DNA from: a virus
Reading direction: 5' to 3' (one strand)
DNA length: 23,415 nucleotides
IMG/VR virus record: IMGVR_UViG_3300046804_001270
Span: 1-23,415 of that record
The notes under the pieces: generated by a model
Database searches by the model: none
What the model was told of the DNA's origin: nothing
The model's input: the letters and a program-made list of their open reading frames with translations, nothing else
Program-made: the position numbers and the translations under genes
In this document: positions 14,154 to 22,447 of the stretch, in pieces
How the letters are laid out: every line of letters starts with the position of its first letter
How positions within the stretch are numbered: the stretch's first letter is position 1

Positions 14154-14491
14154 TATGATGTAACTTGGTTTTGAACTTCAACGAATCCTTGCATCCAAGT
14201 ATATTTATTAGTTGAGATCGTTACTTCAAGTTCGTATGTATATTCACCAGCCGTATAAGTTGCAGTTTGAACGGGTGTTAAACTTACTTTTCTAGTGTGA
14301 TTGTCAATTTGCACAAAGCTAGCATCAAGCCATTCGATCATCACCGTTCCACTTGTGTTTTTAGCTTGTAACTTAAATGAATAAGTACTCACATCAAGTG
14401 GAGTATCTTCGCACTCATCTTCATAAAAAGAATAGGTGATCACATAGGTATCTCCCTTCTTTATGGGTTTCATGTTTAATTCACCTATCAT
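14153..14491 (-). CDS. BppU-like N-terminal domain protein (baseplate/fibre adaptor)
   Basis: A 112-residue single-domain protein. KPIKKGDTYVITYSFYE, a DVSTYSFKLQAK segment, an RKVSLTPVQTATYTAGEYTYEL stretch and the ending WMQGFVEVQNQVTS follow the beta-sandwich pattern of the N-terminal domain of upper baseplate proteins (BppU family), which anchors receptor-binding proteins to the tail tip. Its ATG overlaps the previous stop as ATGA, favouring the start at 14491 over a second ATG six codons later. Its stop touches the start of the repeat fibre gene, so it may be the adaptor on which the fibres sit. The fold assignment is by pattern only. Confidence 0.7.
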   Translation of the reverse strand: MIGELNMKPIKKGDTYVITYSFYEDECEDTPLDVSTYSFKLQAKNTSGTVMIEWLDASFVQIDNHTRKVSLTPVQTATYTAGEYTYELEVTISTNKYTWMQGFVEVQNQVTS

Positions 14492-14709
14492 AACTTATCT
14501 GCTTTATCTTTTAATTCTAATTTAATCTCATTTAGAGCTTGCATTATTTCTTTAAATTGAACAGCAGTCTCATCTTCTTTTTTCTCTAAAGTTTTTAGCC
14601 TAAGATCATGTTCTCTGATCTTTATTTTCATGTCGGTGTATAGGCGAATAGCACCTAATCCGAATGCTATTGTTTGAACGCCAAGAACTAACCAGAAATT
14701 TGCTTCCAT
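14488..14709 (-). CDS. Small membrane/coiled-coil protein, 73 aa
   Basis: An N-terminal hydrophobic segment (about residues 5-24, FWLVLGVQTIAFGLGAIRLY) is followed by a charged helix with heptad-like spacing (HDLRLKTLEKKEDETAVQFKEIMQALNEIKLELKDK), so the protein is a membrane anchor with a cytoplasmic or periplasmic coiled coil. Small proteins of this shape in phage tail regions are often annotated as holin- or haemolysin-like (XhlA type), although in XhlA the order of the two parts is reversed. It is a second holin candidate besides the one near the endolysin, or it may be a tail accessory protein. The stop overlaps the next start as ATGA. Confidence 0.65.
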   Translation of the reverse strand: MEANFWLVLGVQTIAFGLGAIRLYTDMKIKIREHDLRLKTLEKKEDETAVQFKEIMQALNEIKLELKDKADKL

Positions 14710-14731
14710 TTGCTTAAAATTACAACATTTT

Positions 14732-15352
14732 TTATAATGCGATATATATCGCTTTTACTACTTTTCCATTATAAGAAGTGCCAATAGATATAACAAAATT
14801 TGGCGAAGTTCCAGTCACAGAATAGTTATAATACCATACCCCATCTATTCCAATTGCAACGAGTTTATAGTCATCTGGATCTCTAGCAGTAATTGAGCCA
14901 CTTGATACGGTATAACTATCTACTTCAGTAATTTCAGTCAAAGGACCAGTTCCTTGAAGAGTAAATGAATAGCCAGCATTTTGGCTAGTAGTTGAGTTTA
15001 GTGATAAATCTTGTATAATGCAAGAAAATTGATATACTTTATAATTTCCACTTGCATCAATCATATCCAAATAACCCACAAACTCTTGATCAGTACCCTC
15101 AATAAAATTATCAAAAAAAGTTATTGGTTGCAAATTTGATTGCACCATTTTAACTAGACCGCTACCGCTAATACTAAAACTTGTTCTATTTTGTAAGTAT
15201 TCTCTAAAAACACCATTTGTTCTAGGTGCTAACTCTAAAAAATCCCTAGTAATACTTATTTGAGCATCCTTAGTACAAGCAAAAGGATAAACTCCACCAC
15301 TTGCATTTGTGAATGCTAAAACTAATCCTTGTGCCGTTACTACTTCTGCCAT
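14732..15352 (-). CDS. Second tail-tube-like protein (minor tail)
   Basis: A 206-residue protein whose first 130 residues resemble the TP901-1-type tail tube fold: KDAQISITRDFLELAPRTNG, REYLQNRTSFSISGSGLV, then FFDNFIEGTDQEFVGYLDM and a closing AGYSFTLQGTGPLTEI strand, as in family members that end a tube domain with an SFxGxGxL motif. The last 60 residues form an extra beta-rich domain (YKLVAIGIDGVWYYNYSVTGTSPNFVISIG). It lies after the tail-tip gene rather than beside the major tail protein, so it is more likely a tip or adaptor component than the tube itself. It could be a tube paralogue; that needs structural comparison. Confidence 0.6.
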   Translation of the reverse strand: MAEVVTAQGLVLAFTNASGGVYPFACTKDAQISITRDFLELAPRTNGVFREYLQNRTSFSISGSGLVKMVQSNLQPITFFDNFIEGTDQEFVGYLDMIDASGNYKVYQFSCIIQDLSLNSTTSQNAGYSFTLQGTGPLTEITEVDSYTVSSGSITARDPDDYKLVAIGIDGVWYYNYSVTGTSPNFVISIGTSYNGKVVKAIYIAL

Positions 15353-15353
15353 T

Positions 15354-17807
15354 TTAATTCGTTAAATATTTATCTACATAAGTATCAAAAACTTGAGCAG
15401 TATTTGTTATATAACTAAAGCTCATTGAACCTCCAGTCAAATCAATTGAATAAATATTAGTATCCATCCATACGGTTAAAATATCACCATTATCCAAAGT
15501 AATACTATTGGTACTTAAATCTACATTAAAATATTCTGGACTATTGTTTATATAAACAGTTTGTGTATTTATTGCAGCTCCATTTAACCTTAGTTCAAAG
15601 TTTACACTTCCAGCACCAGCACTATTAATAGCTCCTGATACATTACAAGCAATATTTACATTAATAGTATTTGCTGCATTATATGTAATATTTGAAGTCC
15701 CACCTAATGTAAAGTCTGCTGGACTTACAATCGTCCATGGAACATAATTTGTAGAAGTATATGATCCAGTAGTTACATCCGCTTGGAAATTTTTTGTAAT
15801 ATTTGATCCTGGGTCTTTTTGAGTATCGTAAACCTCAATAAGAGTTGCTGACCAAGTTGCTGCATCAAAATCAATCTCACGCATATTTAATACATAATAT
15901 ATTTTATCTGGATCATCGTCCACAAAAATAAATGTATTAATAAGTCCAATTGGCTCGGTATTATTGTTAAACTTCAATCCATAACAATTAACATCAATCT
16001 TATTACGATTAAATTTGTTATGTTCCCAATAAGCAATTAATGCCTCTTGTATGAATGGAAAACTTTCCTCATCATATCTATACCTATACCATTCGGCGTT
16101 TGTAAGTGTTAATGCATCTGACTCAAATAATGTTCCCTTAAAATTATAAGATACATTATCCTCCAAATAAATCATGTTTTCACTTACATTTCTTAATTTA
16201 TCAGTCTTTTCATAATAAAATTCATGACCAGTAATGTTTGATCTTCTTTCATCAGTATTAAAAATTGGAATTGTTTCCAATTCAAAATTTTTAATATAAA
16301 CCTGGTTATCTGGATGATATAAATTATATTGACTATAAAAATTGAAAGTAAATTTTCCAGTATAAGGAACTGGATCAGCTGTTATTGAAATAGAATTCCA
16401 ATCTTGTAATGTTTGTTCTTTTGCAAAATCTACTGGAAAGGTAATTCCTTTTGGAGGTATTACGGCAGTAGAAGCATCATATTCATGCCATTTACCTTCT
16501 GAATCTAAAGTATAAGTTCCAAAATTGGTTTCAAGAATTAAAAAAGCAACTCTTGCTTCTCCCTCATCTTTTTTAAATCCATCATCGCCTATAAAATTGT
16601 TTCTATCAAATAATTTATATTTTATATCAAAATTGAATTTAATTTGATCAAATATTCTTACATAACAATATTCTGAAGCAAGCCAGCATCTATCAGTTAC
16701 TGATGCTGAATATAATAAATTAAAAAATACTTTTCTTTCACTAAGAATTGTATCTACAAATAATTCATCAACTGCATAGTCTTGACTATTTGGAAGTGGA
16801 TTATAAAAGGTATTTGTTTTAAATTCCCAATTTGCTAAACTAATTTCTCTTAAAGAAGCATTTTCGCTTATTAAATCACCTCTTGTAAAAGATGAATTTT
16901 GAACACATTCAGCAAACATTTCATAATTCCTAATAACTCTATCCTTTTTCGTTCTGCGAATGATATAACGTAACATTTCTGGAGTTATAGGCTGCATATT
17001 TTCATTTACTCCTATATTTGCATCATATCTACGATTAGATGTATGTCTGCCAGAAATGCTATTTCTAAAACCTCTTAAGTCAGTATTGGTAGGTATATAT
17101 AAATCTTCTAATCTTAAAAAATACCATTGTCCTTTATATTGGAACATGGTTTGGCAAAATGACGTATTTATTTTATTAAGTACATCTAATTTGCTTTCAT
17201 ATTGTTTGGGCTCAATTGCAAATGTTCTTGCATCAAAATAACATTGATCTAAACACATATCTGTGTTAGTATCATCCATTGATGAATGATATAAACTATT
17301 ATAAACTCTTGATTGGATTAAATTTTGTACAGTTTCTTGTAAACAATAACTTATTGCTTGCCATGGAGTTATTTTACCTACAACCTCATCTCCATCATCA
17401 CTAAACTCCTTTTCTGATAATTGTCCTATTCCTTCTGTCGCAGTAAGAGTTAAAATATGACTTGTGGAAAGCCATGTTTCTTGAAAATTATCTTGTAAAA
17501 TATATCCATACCAATATGGACTAAATGATCCAAATGAAAATATTACGAGAATATCATCATCATTATCCATTGTAAAATTGTCAATGGTTACTGATGAATC
17601 TGATGCAACGATATTAATTGTAGCTTGTTGTGGCCTATATGCCTTAAATAAGTTTTCATCTGTATTATATTCTGACAATACAAATGGTCTGGCTGCTGGA
17701 GTTAAATAAGTTACTCCGCCAGTCCAGCCTTCATAATGAAATTGAACCTGACAAGTATCACCTTGTCGGTTAATAAATTCCATCCTATATTTTTCTTGTT
17801 TAGCCAA
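15354..17807 (-). CDS. Large tail-tip/baseplate protein
   Basis: An 817-residue protein immediately after the tape measure gene, the slot of distal tail and hub proteins in siphoviruses. The N-terminal region (about 8-65: RMEFINRQGDTCQVQFHYEGW, then AARPFVLSEYNTDENLFKAY) looks like the beta-sandwich start of baseplate proteins I know from Bacteroidota phages. The middle is Tyr/Phe/Asn-rich with helices (WQAISYCLQETVQNLIQ), and the last 120 residues are a separate beta domain (SNITYNAANTINVNIAC, VNFELRLNG, ILTVWMDTN). No peptidase or glycosidase motif was recognised. It overlaps the tape measure stop by eight bases. I call the role from position and composition. Confidence 0.75.
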   Translation of the reverse strand: MAKQEKYRMEFINRQGDTCQVQFHYEGWTGGVTYLTPAARPFVLSEYNTDENLFKAYRPQQATINIVASDSSVTIDNFTMDNDDDILVIFSFGSFSPYWYGYILQDNFQETWLSTSHILTLTATEGIGQLSEKEFSDDGDEVVGKITPWQAISYCLQETVQNLIQSRVYNSLYHSSMDDTNTDMCLDQCYFDARTFAIEPKQYESKLDVLNKINTSFCQTMFQYKGQWYFLRLEDLYIPTNTDLRGFRNSISGRHTSNRRYDANIGVNENMQPITPEMLRYIIRRTKKDRVIRNYEMFAECVQNSSFTRGDLISENASLREISLANWEFKTNTFYNPLPNSQDYAVDELFVDTILSERKVFFNLLYSASVTDRCWLASEYCYVRIFDQIKFNFDIKYKLFDRNNFIGDDGFKKDEGEARVAFLILETNFGTYTLDSEGKWHEYDASTAVIPPKGITFPVDFAKEQTLQDWNSISITADPVPYTGKFTFNFYSQYNLYHPDNQVYIKNFELETIPIFNTDERRSNITGHEFYYEKTDKLRNVSENMIYLEDNVSYNFKGTLFESDALTLTNAEWYRYRYDEESFPFIQEALIAYWEHNKFNRNKIDVNCYGLKFNNNTEPIGLINTFIFVDDDPDKIYYVLNMREIDFDAATWSATLIEVYDTQKDPGSNITKNFQADVTTGSYTSTNYVPWTIVSPADFTLGGTSNITYNAANTINVNIACNVSGAINSAGAGSVNFELRLNGAAINTQTVYINNSPEYFNVDLSTNSITLDNGDILTVWMDTNIYSIDLTGGSMSFSYITNTAQVFDTYVDKYLTN

Positions 17808-19932
17808 TTCTACTAATATTAGTGTTTGTTCTATTTATTGCACCTACTAAATCCGATCCTCTTAAACTTAAACTTACTGCTCCTGACATTGCAAGACCCC
17901 CTGGATTAACACCTCCAAAATTTGCACTTCTTCCACCTCCAAAACCTAATGCTCCAGAAAATGCTTTTCCAAACATTTCAAAACCATTCATTCCAGTTTT
18001 CAACTGTGACCCAGCGGAAAAACCACCAGTTAATATTGTTGCAAGTAATGTTATTATACCAGTAGCTAATATTTTTGCAGCTAATTGTTTTAAATTGTCT
18101 AAAACTGCTTTTCCAAATTCTTTAAATGAAAATTTTCCACCATCAAGCATTTTTCTAAATTGCTCTTGCAATGGATCAAAAAATACCTCACCTAACAAAG
18201 CAGATGTTGCTTGAATATCATCTAACATTTTTTTCTGCGCTTCTTTCATTTTTTTCTGCGCTTCTATTACTTGGGCCATTGCTTTTTCATAAGCAGCTGG
18301 TCCAAGTCCTATAATATTTTCAGTAGATGGAGGTATTAAATCAGTTAATGATTTTTGTGTTTTTTTAGCCTCTTCTCTAATTTGTTTAAATGTATCTTTT
18401 GCAATTTCTAAGCCAGTATAAAATTGTTCAGTTAATCTTTTATTTAATTCACTGTCAATAATATCTTGTTCAAGTAATTTTAATTCTTGATCTAAAGTAC
18501 TCCTTAATTTACTAAATGCACGTATTAAATCTTGTGGTGATGAAACAATAATATCAGAAAATTTATTAGGAAATCTATCTTGTATATCTTTTAGTATTTC
18601 ATTAAATTGTTTTACTGAATCATTTCCTTTAGTTAAATCTAAATTTGATAAATCATTAAAAAATTTTACACCATCATCATATATTGATGTATTTTTTAAA
18701 TCTTTGAAAAAATCAAAATATTCTTTACTAGGTCTATATGATGCAAAAAAATCTCTAGTAGCTTTAGCACCTTTTTCTTTAACTTTAGTATTTTCTACTA
18801 AAGTATTTGTTTCTTGATCAATTTTATCTTTAAAATCTTGTACTCTATTGTTTAAATTAAATGTTTTTACTGCTAAATCTTCAATTACTTTTCTATTCTT
18901 ATCTTGTATATTTATTTGATTAACAATAGATGCAGAAATATTATCAGATGTTCCAACAAAATTCTTGATCTGATTATTTCTTTTAATATCAGATTTTATT
19001 AATAAATCTTGTTCTTTTTGTAATCTTTCGCTTTCATAAATTTGTTCTTGTAAAACATCTATTTCATCACTATATTTCCTTATTCTAGCTTGAGCAATAA
19101 TTACCTTTAAATATTTCTCAGTTGCTTGCCTAATTAAATCAACATTACTAGCACCAGTTTTTAAATCACTATAATAATCACCACTTATTTGTTGTAATTG
19201 TTCAAGTGCATTTTTCTGTTGTTCTTGAGTTAAAGTTAAATCAGTTGCTTTTTTAGTTAAATTTTGTATAACTGCAATTTGTCCAGATTGTGATGCAGTT
19301 GCATCGTTTGTAACCTGACTTATTAATTGTTGTTTAATTATGGATTTTTCATATTCATCATTAAACTTACTTATTTGTGATGTTAAACTATTTTGTTTAC
19401 CAATAAGCGCATCAATTGCGCCTCCTAAACTACCATATTTTTGAACTAAAAAAGTTACTACCGTTGTAACTGCACTAAATGCTAAAAATACACCAGCAGG
19501 ACCTTTTAATTGCGTTATTAATGCTGCCGTAACACCTTTTAAACCTTCTGTTTTAGTTGATAAATTTCCAAATCCTTGTATTACTCCTGGAAGGTTATTT
19601 TGAATACCTATAAATCCAAACGGTAAATCTTGTAATGTTAATGATAAACTTGTTAATGCAGTTCTAGCATTTTTTGTTGCATCTTCAGTTTTCTTAATTT
19701 TTGGTACAGTTGATTCTGCGCCAGTTCCTAATCTATCAAATGATTTTAATAATCCTTGTTGTGTATTACTTAATCTAGTATATTCTCTAACTAATTTATT
19801 TAATTGTTTATCCCCAGTTGGAAGTGAATTTATCTTTGCAGATAATTTATCCATTTGGTCAGTAACTAACTTAATAGTTGCTAACATCTGATCGGCATTG
19901 GCCTTAATCGGTATAATTAATTCAGCACTCAT
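17800..19932 (-). CDS. Tape measure protein
   Basis: A 710-residue, mainly helical protein that sets tail length and is ejected with the DNA. The N-terminus (about 1-70) is coiled coil of the TMP type (DQMDKLSAKINSL, LNKLVREYTRLSNTQQGLLK). A hydrophobic stretch at about 146-165 (AGVFLAFSAVTTVVTFLV) and a second near the C-terminal part (AAKILATGIITLLATILTGG) could insert in the host membrane. Long charged helices lie between them (about 180-600), then a Gly/Ser-rich end (GALGFGGGRSANFGGVNPGG). Using the usual 0.15 nm per residue, the tail would be near 100 nm; this is a rule-of-thumb estimate. The start overlaps the frameshift extension by four bases (ATGA). Confidence 0.92.
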   Translation of the reverse strand: MSAELIIPIKANADQMLATIKLVTDQMDKLSAKINSLPTGDKQLNKLVREYTRLSNTQQGLLKSFDRLGTGAESTVPKIKKTEDATKNARTALTSLSLTLQDLPFGFIGIQNNLPGVIQGFGNLSTKTEGLKGVTAALITQLKGPAGVFLAFSAVTTVVTFLVQKYGSLGGAIDALIGKQNSLTSQISKFNDEYEKSIIKQQLISQVTNDATASQSGQIAVIQNLTKKATDLTLTQEQQKNALEQLQQISGDYYSDLKTGASNVDLIRQATEKYLKVIIAQARIRKYSDEIDVLQEQIYESERLQKEQDLLIKSDIKRNNQIKNFVGTSDNISASIVNQINIQDKNRKVIEDLAVKTFNLNNRVQDFKDKIDQETNTLVENTKVKEKGAKATRDFFASYRPSKEYFDFFKDLKNTSIYDDGVKFFNDLSNLDLTKGNDSVKQFNEILKDIQDRFPNKFSDIIVSSPQDLIRAFSKLRSTLDQELKLLEQDIIDSELNKRLTEQFYTGLEIAKDTFKQIREEAKKTQKSLTDLIPPSTENIIGLGPAAYEKAMAQVIEAQKKMKEAQKKMLDDIQATSALLGEVFFDPLQEQFRKMLDGGKFSFKEFGKAVLDNLKQLAAKILATGIITLLATILTGGFSAGSQLKTGMNGFEMFGKAFSGALGFGGGRSANFGGVNPGGLAMSGAVSLSLRGSDLVGAINRTNTNISRIG

Positions 19933-20563
19933 TTTGCCAATCTTTTAAATATTTCCTTATATTCTTCTTCGTCAATTTTAGAAATTTCTTCGTCACCTGG
20001 TAACTCCCATAATTGCTCTGGTGTTTTTGGTGCAGTTTTTGGATCACCCATCAACCGCACCATTGTAAACATTAAAAGTCTAACTAATTTATACTGATCA
20101 ACTTTAGATTCATTATGCCCATTAAGCATTAATGAAAAATGCTTTGGACTAATATTATAAAACTGATCAGGCAATAATTTTAGTTCACCAAAAGCAAACT
20201 CTTCTATTTCTTGCCACGAGTACTCTTTTTTTTTGGCTGATCGCCTTTTTGAGTTTCTTTTATAAACTCATTTTCAGTCCATAACTTAACAATTTCTTGT
20301 ATCTGAGTTAAAAAACTTTCGTTCTTTAAATTCTTTTCAATTGTATCTACAAAAAATTCTAAATTATATTCTGGAACAACTTCTTTAATTAAACAATTAT
20401 TATAATAGCCACTATATAAAATATGAGCTATTCCAATCTCGTTTAATTCGTTGTTTTCAAATCCAATTCCAGTTGAAAATTTTTCGGATAGATAGCGAAA
20501 GCTAGCCATACCGAATTTGATGCCAATTTTCTTGTCATCAATAGTTAAAGTAGTATAATTCAT
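19929..20563 (-). CDS. Tail assembly chaperone, long -1 frameshift form (gpGT-like)
   Basis: The downstream frame at 19929-20225 has no ATG that would give a full product and is open upstream to the A-run in the first frame. Slipping by -1 on A_AAA_AAG at 20231-20225 joins 113 residues of the short protein to 98 more, a 211-residue product. The joined part begins EYSWQEIEEFAFGELKLLPDQFYNISPKHFSLMLNGH, which has the W-x2-I/L...L-P-x2-F...P-x-E/H-F pattern of tail chaperone extensions, then charged helices. The position between the tail tube and tape measure genes is where gpG/gpGT-type pairs occur in siphoviruses; such proteins coat the tape measure and recruit tail tube subunits. The stop overlaps the tape measure ATG. 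Confidence 0.8.
20204..20563 (-). CDS. Tail assembly chaperone, short form (gpG-like)
   Basis: The 119-residue product read without frameshifting. It is a helical, slightly acidic protein with a short beta start (MNYTTLTIDDKKIGIKFGM), then FRYLSEKFSTG and a central IAHILYSGYYNNCLIKEV stretch seen in Bacteroidota phage chaperones, and a basic tail (KKKSTRGKK) whose codons contain the slippery run. It is expected to be made in excess over the long form and to help assemble the tail around the tape measure protein. It begins three bases after the stop of the major tail gene. Confidence 0.85.
   Translation of the reverse strand: MNYTTLTIDDKKIGIKFGMASFRYLSEKFSTGIGFENNELNEIGIAHILYSGYYNNCLIKEVVPEYNLEFFVDTIEKNLKNESFLTQIQEIVKLWTENEFIKETQKGDQPKKKSTRGKK
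20225..20231 (-). other. -1 ribosomal frameshift heptamer A_AAA_AAG
   Basis: The minus strand reads CCA AAA AAA AAG AGT in the short frame, a run of nine A followed by G. The last seven bases form A_AAA_AAG, the same slippery heptamer as E. coli dnaX. Moving back one base makes the next codon GAG and opens the extension frame. The short frame stops 21 bases later at TAG (20204-20206). I did not find a strong downstream stem or an upstream Shine-Dalgarno-like stimulator by eye. Confidence 0.8.
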
Positions 20564-20565
20564 AA

Positions 20566-20997
20566 TTATGCAGTTACGTCAATTGCACCAGTAGATGCTA
20601 TTGTTCCAGAAAAGTTTACAAATTCAGTTGTTGCTTGATTCAATGTCAAAGAAGTAATATATCCTTTGAATTGATGATAATAAGCAGCACCTGCACTTGA
20701 TCCAGTTACAACTGGATTTTGAACTCTTACTGATACAAGTGTTTTGTTAGCAAATGCCGTAAGCAAAGAACTATAAGAAACTTGTGATACAGAAGGTGCG
20801 GTTTCGCAAATTGCATCAAAATCCAAACTCATTTGTGGCTCACCTACCGCAGTAAGAACTCCACAATTTGTTTGATCGGTGGTAGAATCTACTGTTGAAT
20901 TAACAGAAGATGTGCGCAAACATACGAGGTTTAAATATGACGTTCCACCAGCTACGTCAATCTCGATGTTTTGCAATGAACCTTGTACTTGTGCCAT
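20566..20997 (-). CDS. Major tail tube protein
   Basis: A 143-residue protein with the pattern of TP901-1-like tail tube proteins: an N-terminal GTSYLNLVCLRTSSVNS, TTDQTNCGVLTAVGEPQMSLDFDAICE, a middle helix (SYSSLLTAFANKTLVSVRV) and a C-terminal strand series ending NFSGTIASTGAIDVT. The Val/Thr/Ser-rich beta composition and the gene order (completion protein before, chaperone and tape measure after) make it the stacked-ring tube subunit. The ATG is preceded by an A-rich leader (AAAATAAAACAACA) without a Shine-Dalgarno sequence, as expected for a strongly expressed Bacteroidota gene. Confidence 0.85.
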   Translation of the reverse strand: MAQVQGSLQNIEIDVAGGTSYLNLVCLRTSSVNSTVDSTTDQTNCGVLTAVGEPQMSLDFDAICETAPSVSQVSYSSLLTAFANKTLVSVRVQNPVVTGSSAGAAYYHQFKGYITSLTLNQATTEFVNFSGTIASTGAIDVTA

Positions 20998-21004
20998 TGT
21001 TGTT

Positions 21005-21436
21005 TTATTTTTGGTTTACTAAATTGTTTATTGTTATTATTTTACGGGCAACATAGTTGTCCCCATTACGCAAAGGTAAATATAAAGAATTTATTCGTGC
21101 CATAGGATATACCATAAAATCTGAATCACTAAATCCATCAATTTGGCTATCTGGTATCAAAATATTCAAAATTTGCCCAGCAATATTATCAACTATTGAT
21201 AAATCGTTAATTCTATATTGTTCACTAAATATATCTATATCTACTTGTACTATATTTTGAAATGTATTATTTGTATTATTCGCTTGTTCAGTTATGGATG
21301 AAATGATTATATAATTTTTAGGTAATGTTTTGAATGGGTCTTGTCCATATACGGGTACATTGTTACCATTATATGAAATATTGCCATTTAAAGCATTTAC
21401 ATAAATAGTTCTTACATTATTTGAGCAATCTTTCAT
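21005..21436 (-). CDS. Tail completion (terminator) protein, gp17-like
   Basis: A 143-residue protein in the slot between the gp10-like protein and the major tail protein. VPVYGQDPFKTLPKNYIIISSITEQANN, followed by FQNIVQVDIDIFSEQYRINDLSIVDNIAGQIL, follows the beta-alpha pattern of tail-completion proteins of the DUF3168 type, in which VxVDIFS strands alternate with a helix carrying the ID-x-IA motif. It would cap the tube at the head-proximal end and join it to the connector. The gene starts at the last base of the preceding stop (TAATG). Confidence 0.75.
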   Translation of the reverse strand: MKDCSNNVRTIYVNALNGNISYNGNNVPVYGQDPFKTLPKNYIIISSITEQANNTNNTFQNIVQVDIDIFSEQYRINDLSIVDNIAGQILNILIPDSQIDGFSDSDFMVYPMARINSLYLPLRNGDNYVARKIITINNLVNQK

Positions 21437-21882
21437 TATCCTTTAATTAAATTTTCTATTCTTTTAACCATTTGAGGAAATACTTCTCGCACAGATGGAT
21501 AAAAAAATGGTTGTGCTGGTGTATGTCCAGGAGTGCTTGTCTTAAATGTTTTTGCATATTCTTGCCATTCATTGTCAAGTGATGGTACATATTTTTCTGC
21601 AAATGGGCCTGTTCCAAATTCAACATAAGCGGCATATCTTACATCACAAACTAAATCATAAGCTAACTTACTATTTTTATCTGGTTCAACATGAATACTT
21701 GCTCTTAATCTACCATTTGGTGTTGCTGGGGCTTTTTGTTTGGCTCTTGTAGCCATTTCTTCAGCAGAGGCCAATATTTCAGCATCAATTTGTTTTACCA
21801 AATCTTCTGAATATTTATTTAAGTCTGCTTTTAGCTTATCAAATATTTTATTCTGATTTTGAAAAAATATTCCGTCAGCCAT
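21436..21882 (-). CDS. HK97 gp10-like head-tail protein
   Basis: A 148-residue member of the HK97 gp10 family, which works at the head-tail junction or in tail assembly. The core features are a long N-terminal helix with TRAKQKAPATPNGRLRASIHVE, then YDLVCDVRYAAYVEFGTGPFAEKY and the ending PAQPFFYPSVREVFPQMVKRIENLI. The YAxYVEFGT motif and the PAQPFxxPAV-like motif are the usual signature of this family. Its start shares one base with the connector stop (TAATG), consistent with translational coupling. Confidence 0.9.
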   Translation of the reverse strand: MADGIFFQNQNKIFDKLKADLNKYSEDLVKQIDAEILASAEEMATRAKQKAPATPNGRLRASIHVEPDKNSKLAYDLVCDVRYAAYVEFGTGPFAEKYVPSLDNEWQEYAKTFKTSTPGHTPAQPFFYPSVREVFPQMVKRIENLIKG

Positions 21883-22442
21883 TATATAACAACCTTTTTA
21901 TATTGATGATAGTTAAGTCCATTCCAGTTAGGATATTGGCTTATAAGTGCTTGAGGATCAGCATTCATCTTCTTACCCCTATTCTCATATTGCCAAGCCA
22001 CAAGTGCCATAATATCATTTGCAATGTCCTCTGGAACTGAGCTATATCCACTTTGATATTGAATCTCATAATTTCCTTGAGTATAAAGCCAAAGTTTGCC
22101 AGCAATCACCTCATAATCTTCATTCTTAGTTAATGTCTCCCAGCTATTCATGCCAGTCTTAATTCTAACGCTATCTATACAAATCACTGGTCCATAAGGC
22201 AAATCCACCATCCATACACTCGGCTCAAATCCAGTTAGTTGAATATATGTTTTTAATAGTTTATTTACAAAAGCAACACCAGTTAGTTTTTCAATATGTA
22301 TTCTTGAACCATTTATTAGTGATTGTATTAAAGTATCGTCTGATGTATAATCAATTCGCATCCAATTCTTTGCATCCGTTAAGCTAACTGGCTCAACAAC
22401 CCCATCAGCTAAGATCGTTGTTCCGTTTATATATATTGCCAT
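21882..22442 (-). CDS. Head-tail connector protein (gp6-like)
   Basis: A 186-residue protein of the phage head-tail connector group (HK97 gp6-like). VEPVSLTDAKNWMRIDYTSDDTLIQSLINGSRIHIEKLTG (about residues 16-56) is the hallmark: helical, with the LxxAKxxLR-DxxxDD pattern. A beta part follows (LPYGPVICIDSVRI, DYEVIAGKLWLY, YEIQYQSGYSSVPEDIANDIMALVAWQYENRG), typical of this family's second half. It would form a ring between the portal and the tail completion protein. The upstream portal, capsid and terminase genes are expected to the right, outside the window. Confidence 0.9.
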   Translation of the reverse strand: MAIYINGTTILADGVVEPVSLTDAKNWMRIDYTSDDTLIQSLINGSRIHIEKLTGVAFVNKLLKTYIQLTGFEPSVWMVDLPYGPVICIDSVRIKTGMNSWETLTKNEDYEVIAGKLWLYTQGNYEIQYQSGYSSVPEDIANDIMALVAWQYENRGKKMNADPQALISQYPNWNGLNYHQYKKVVI

Positions 22443-22447
22443 ACTTA

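Noticed and set aside
20174-20174. Independent TTG start for the gene ending at 19929
   Set aside because: The conserved chaperone-extension pattern begins upstream of this codon and connects to the slippery site, so frameshifting explains the frame better.
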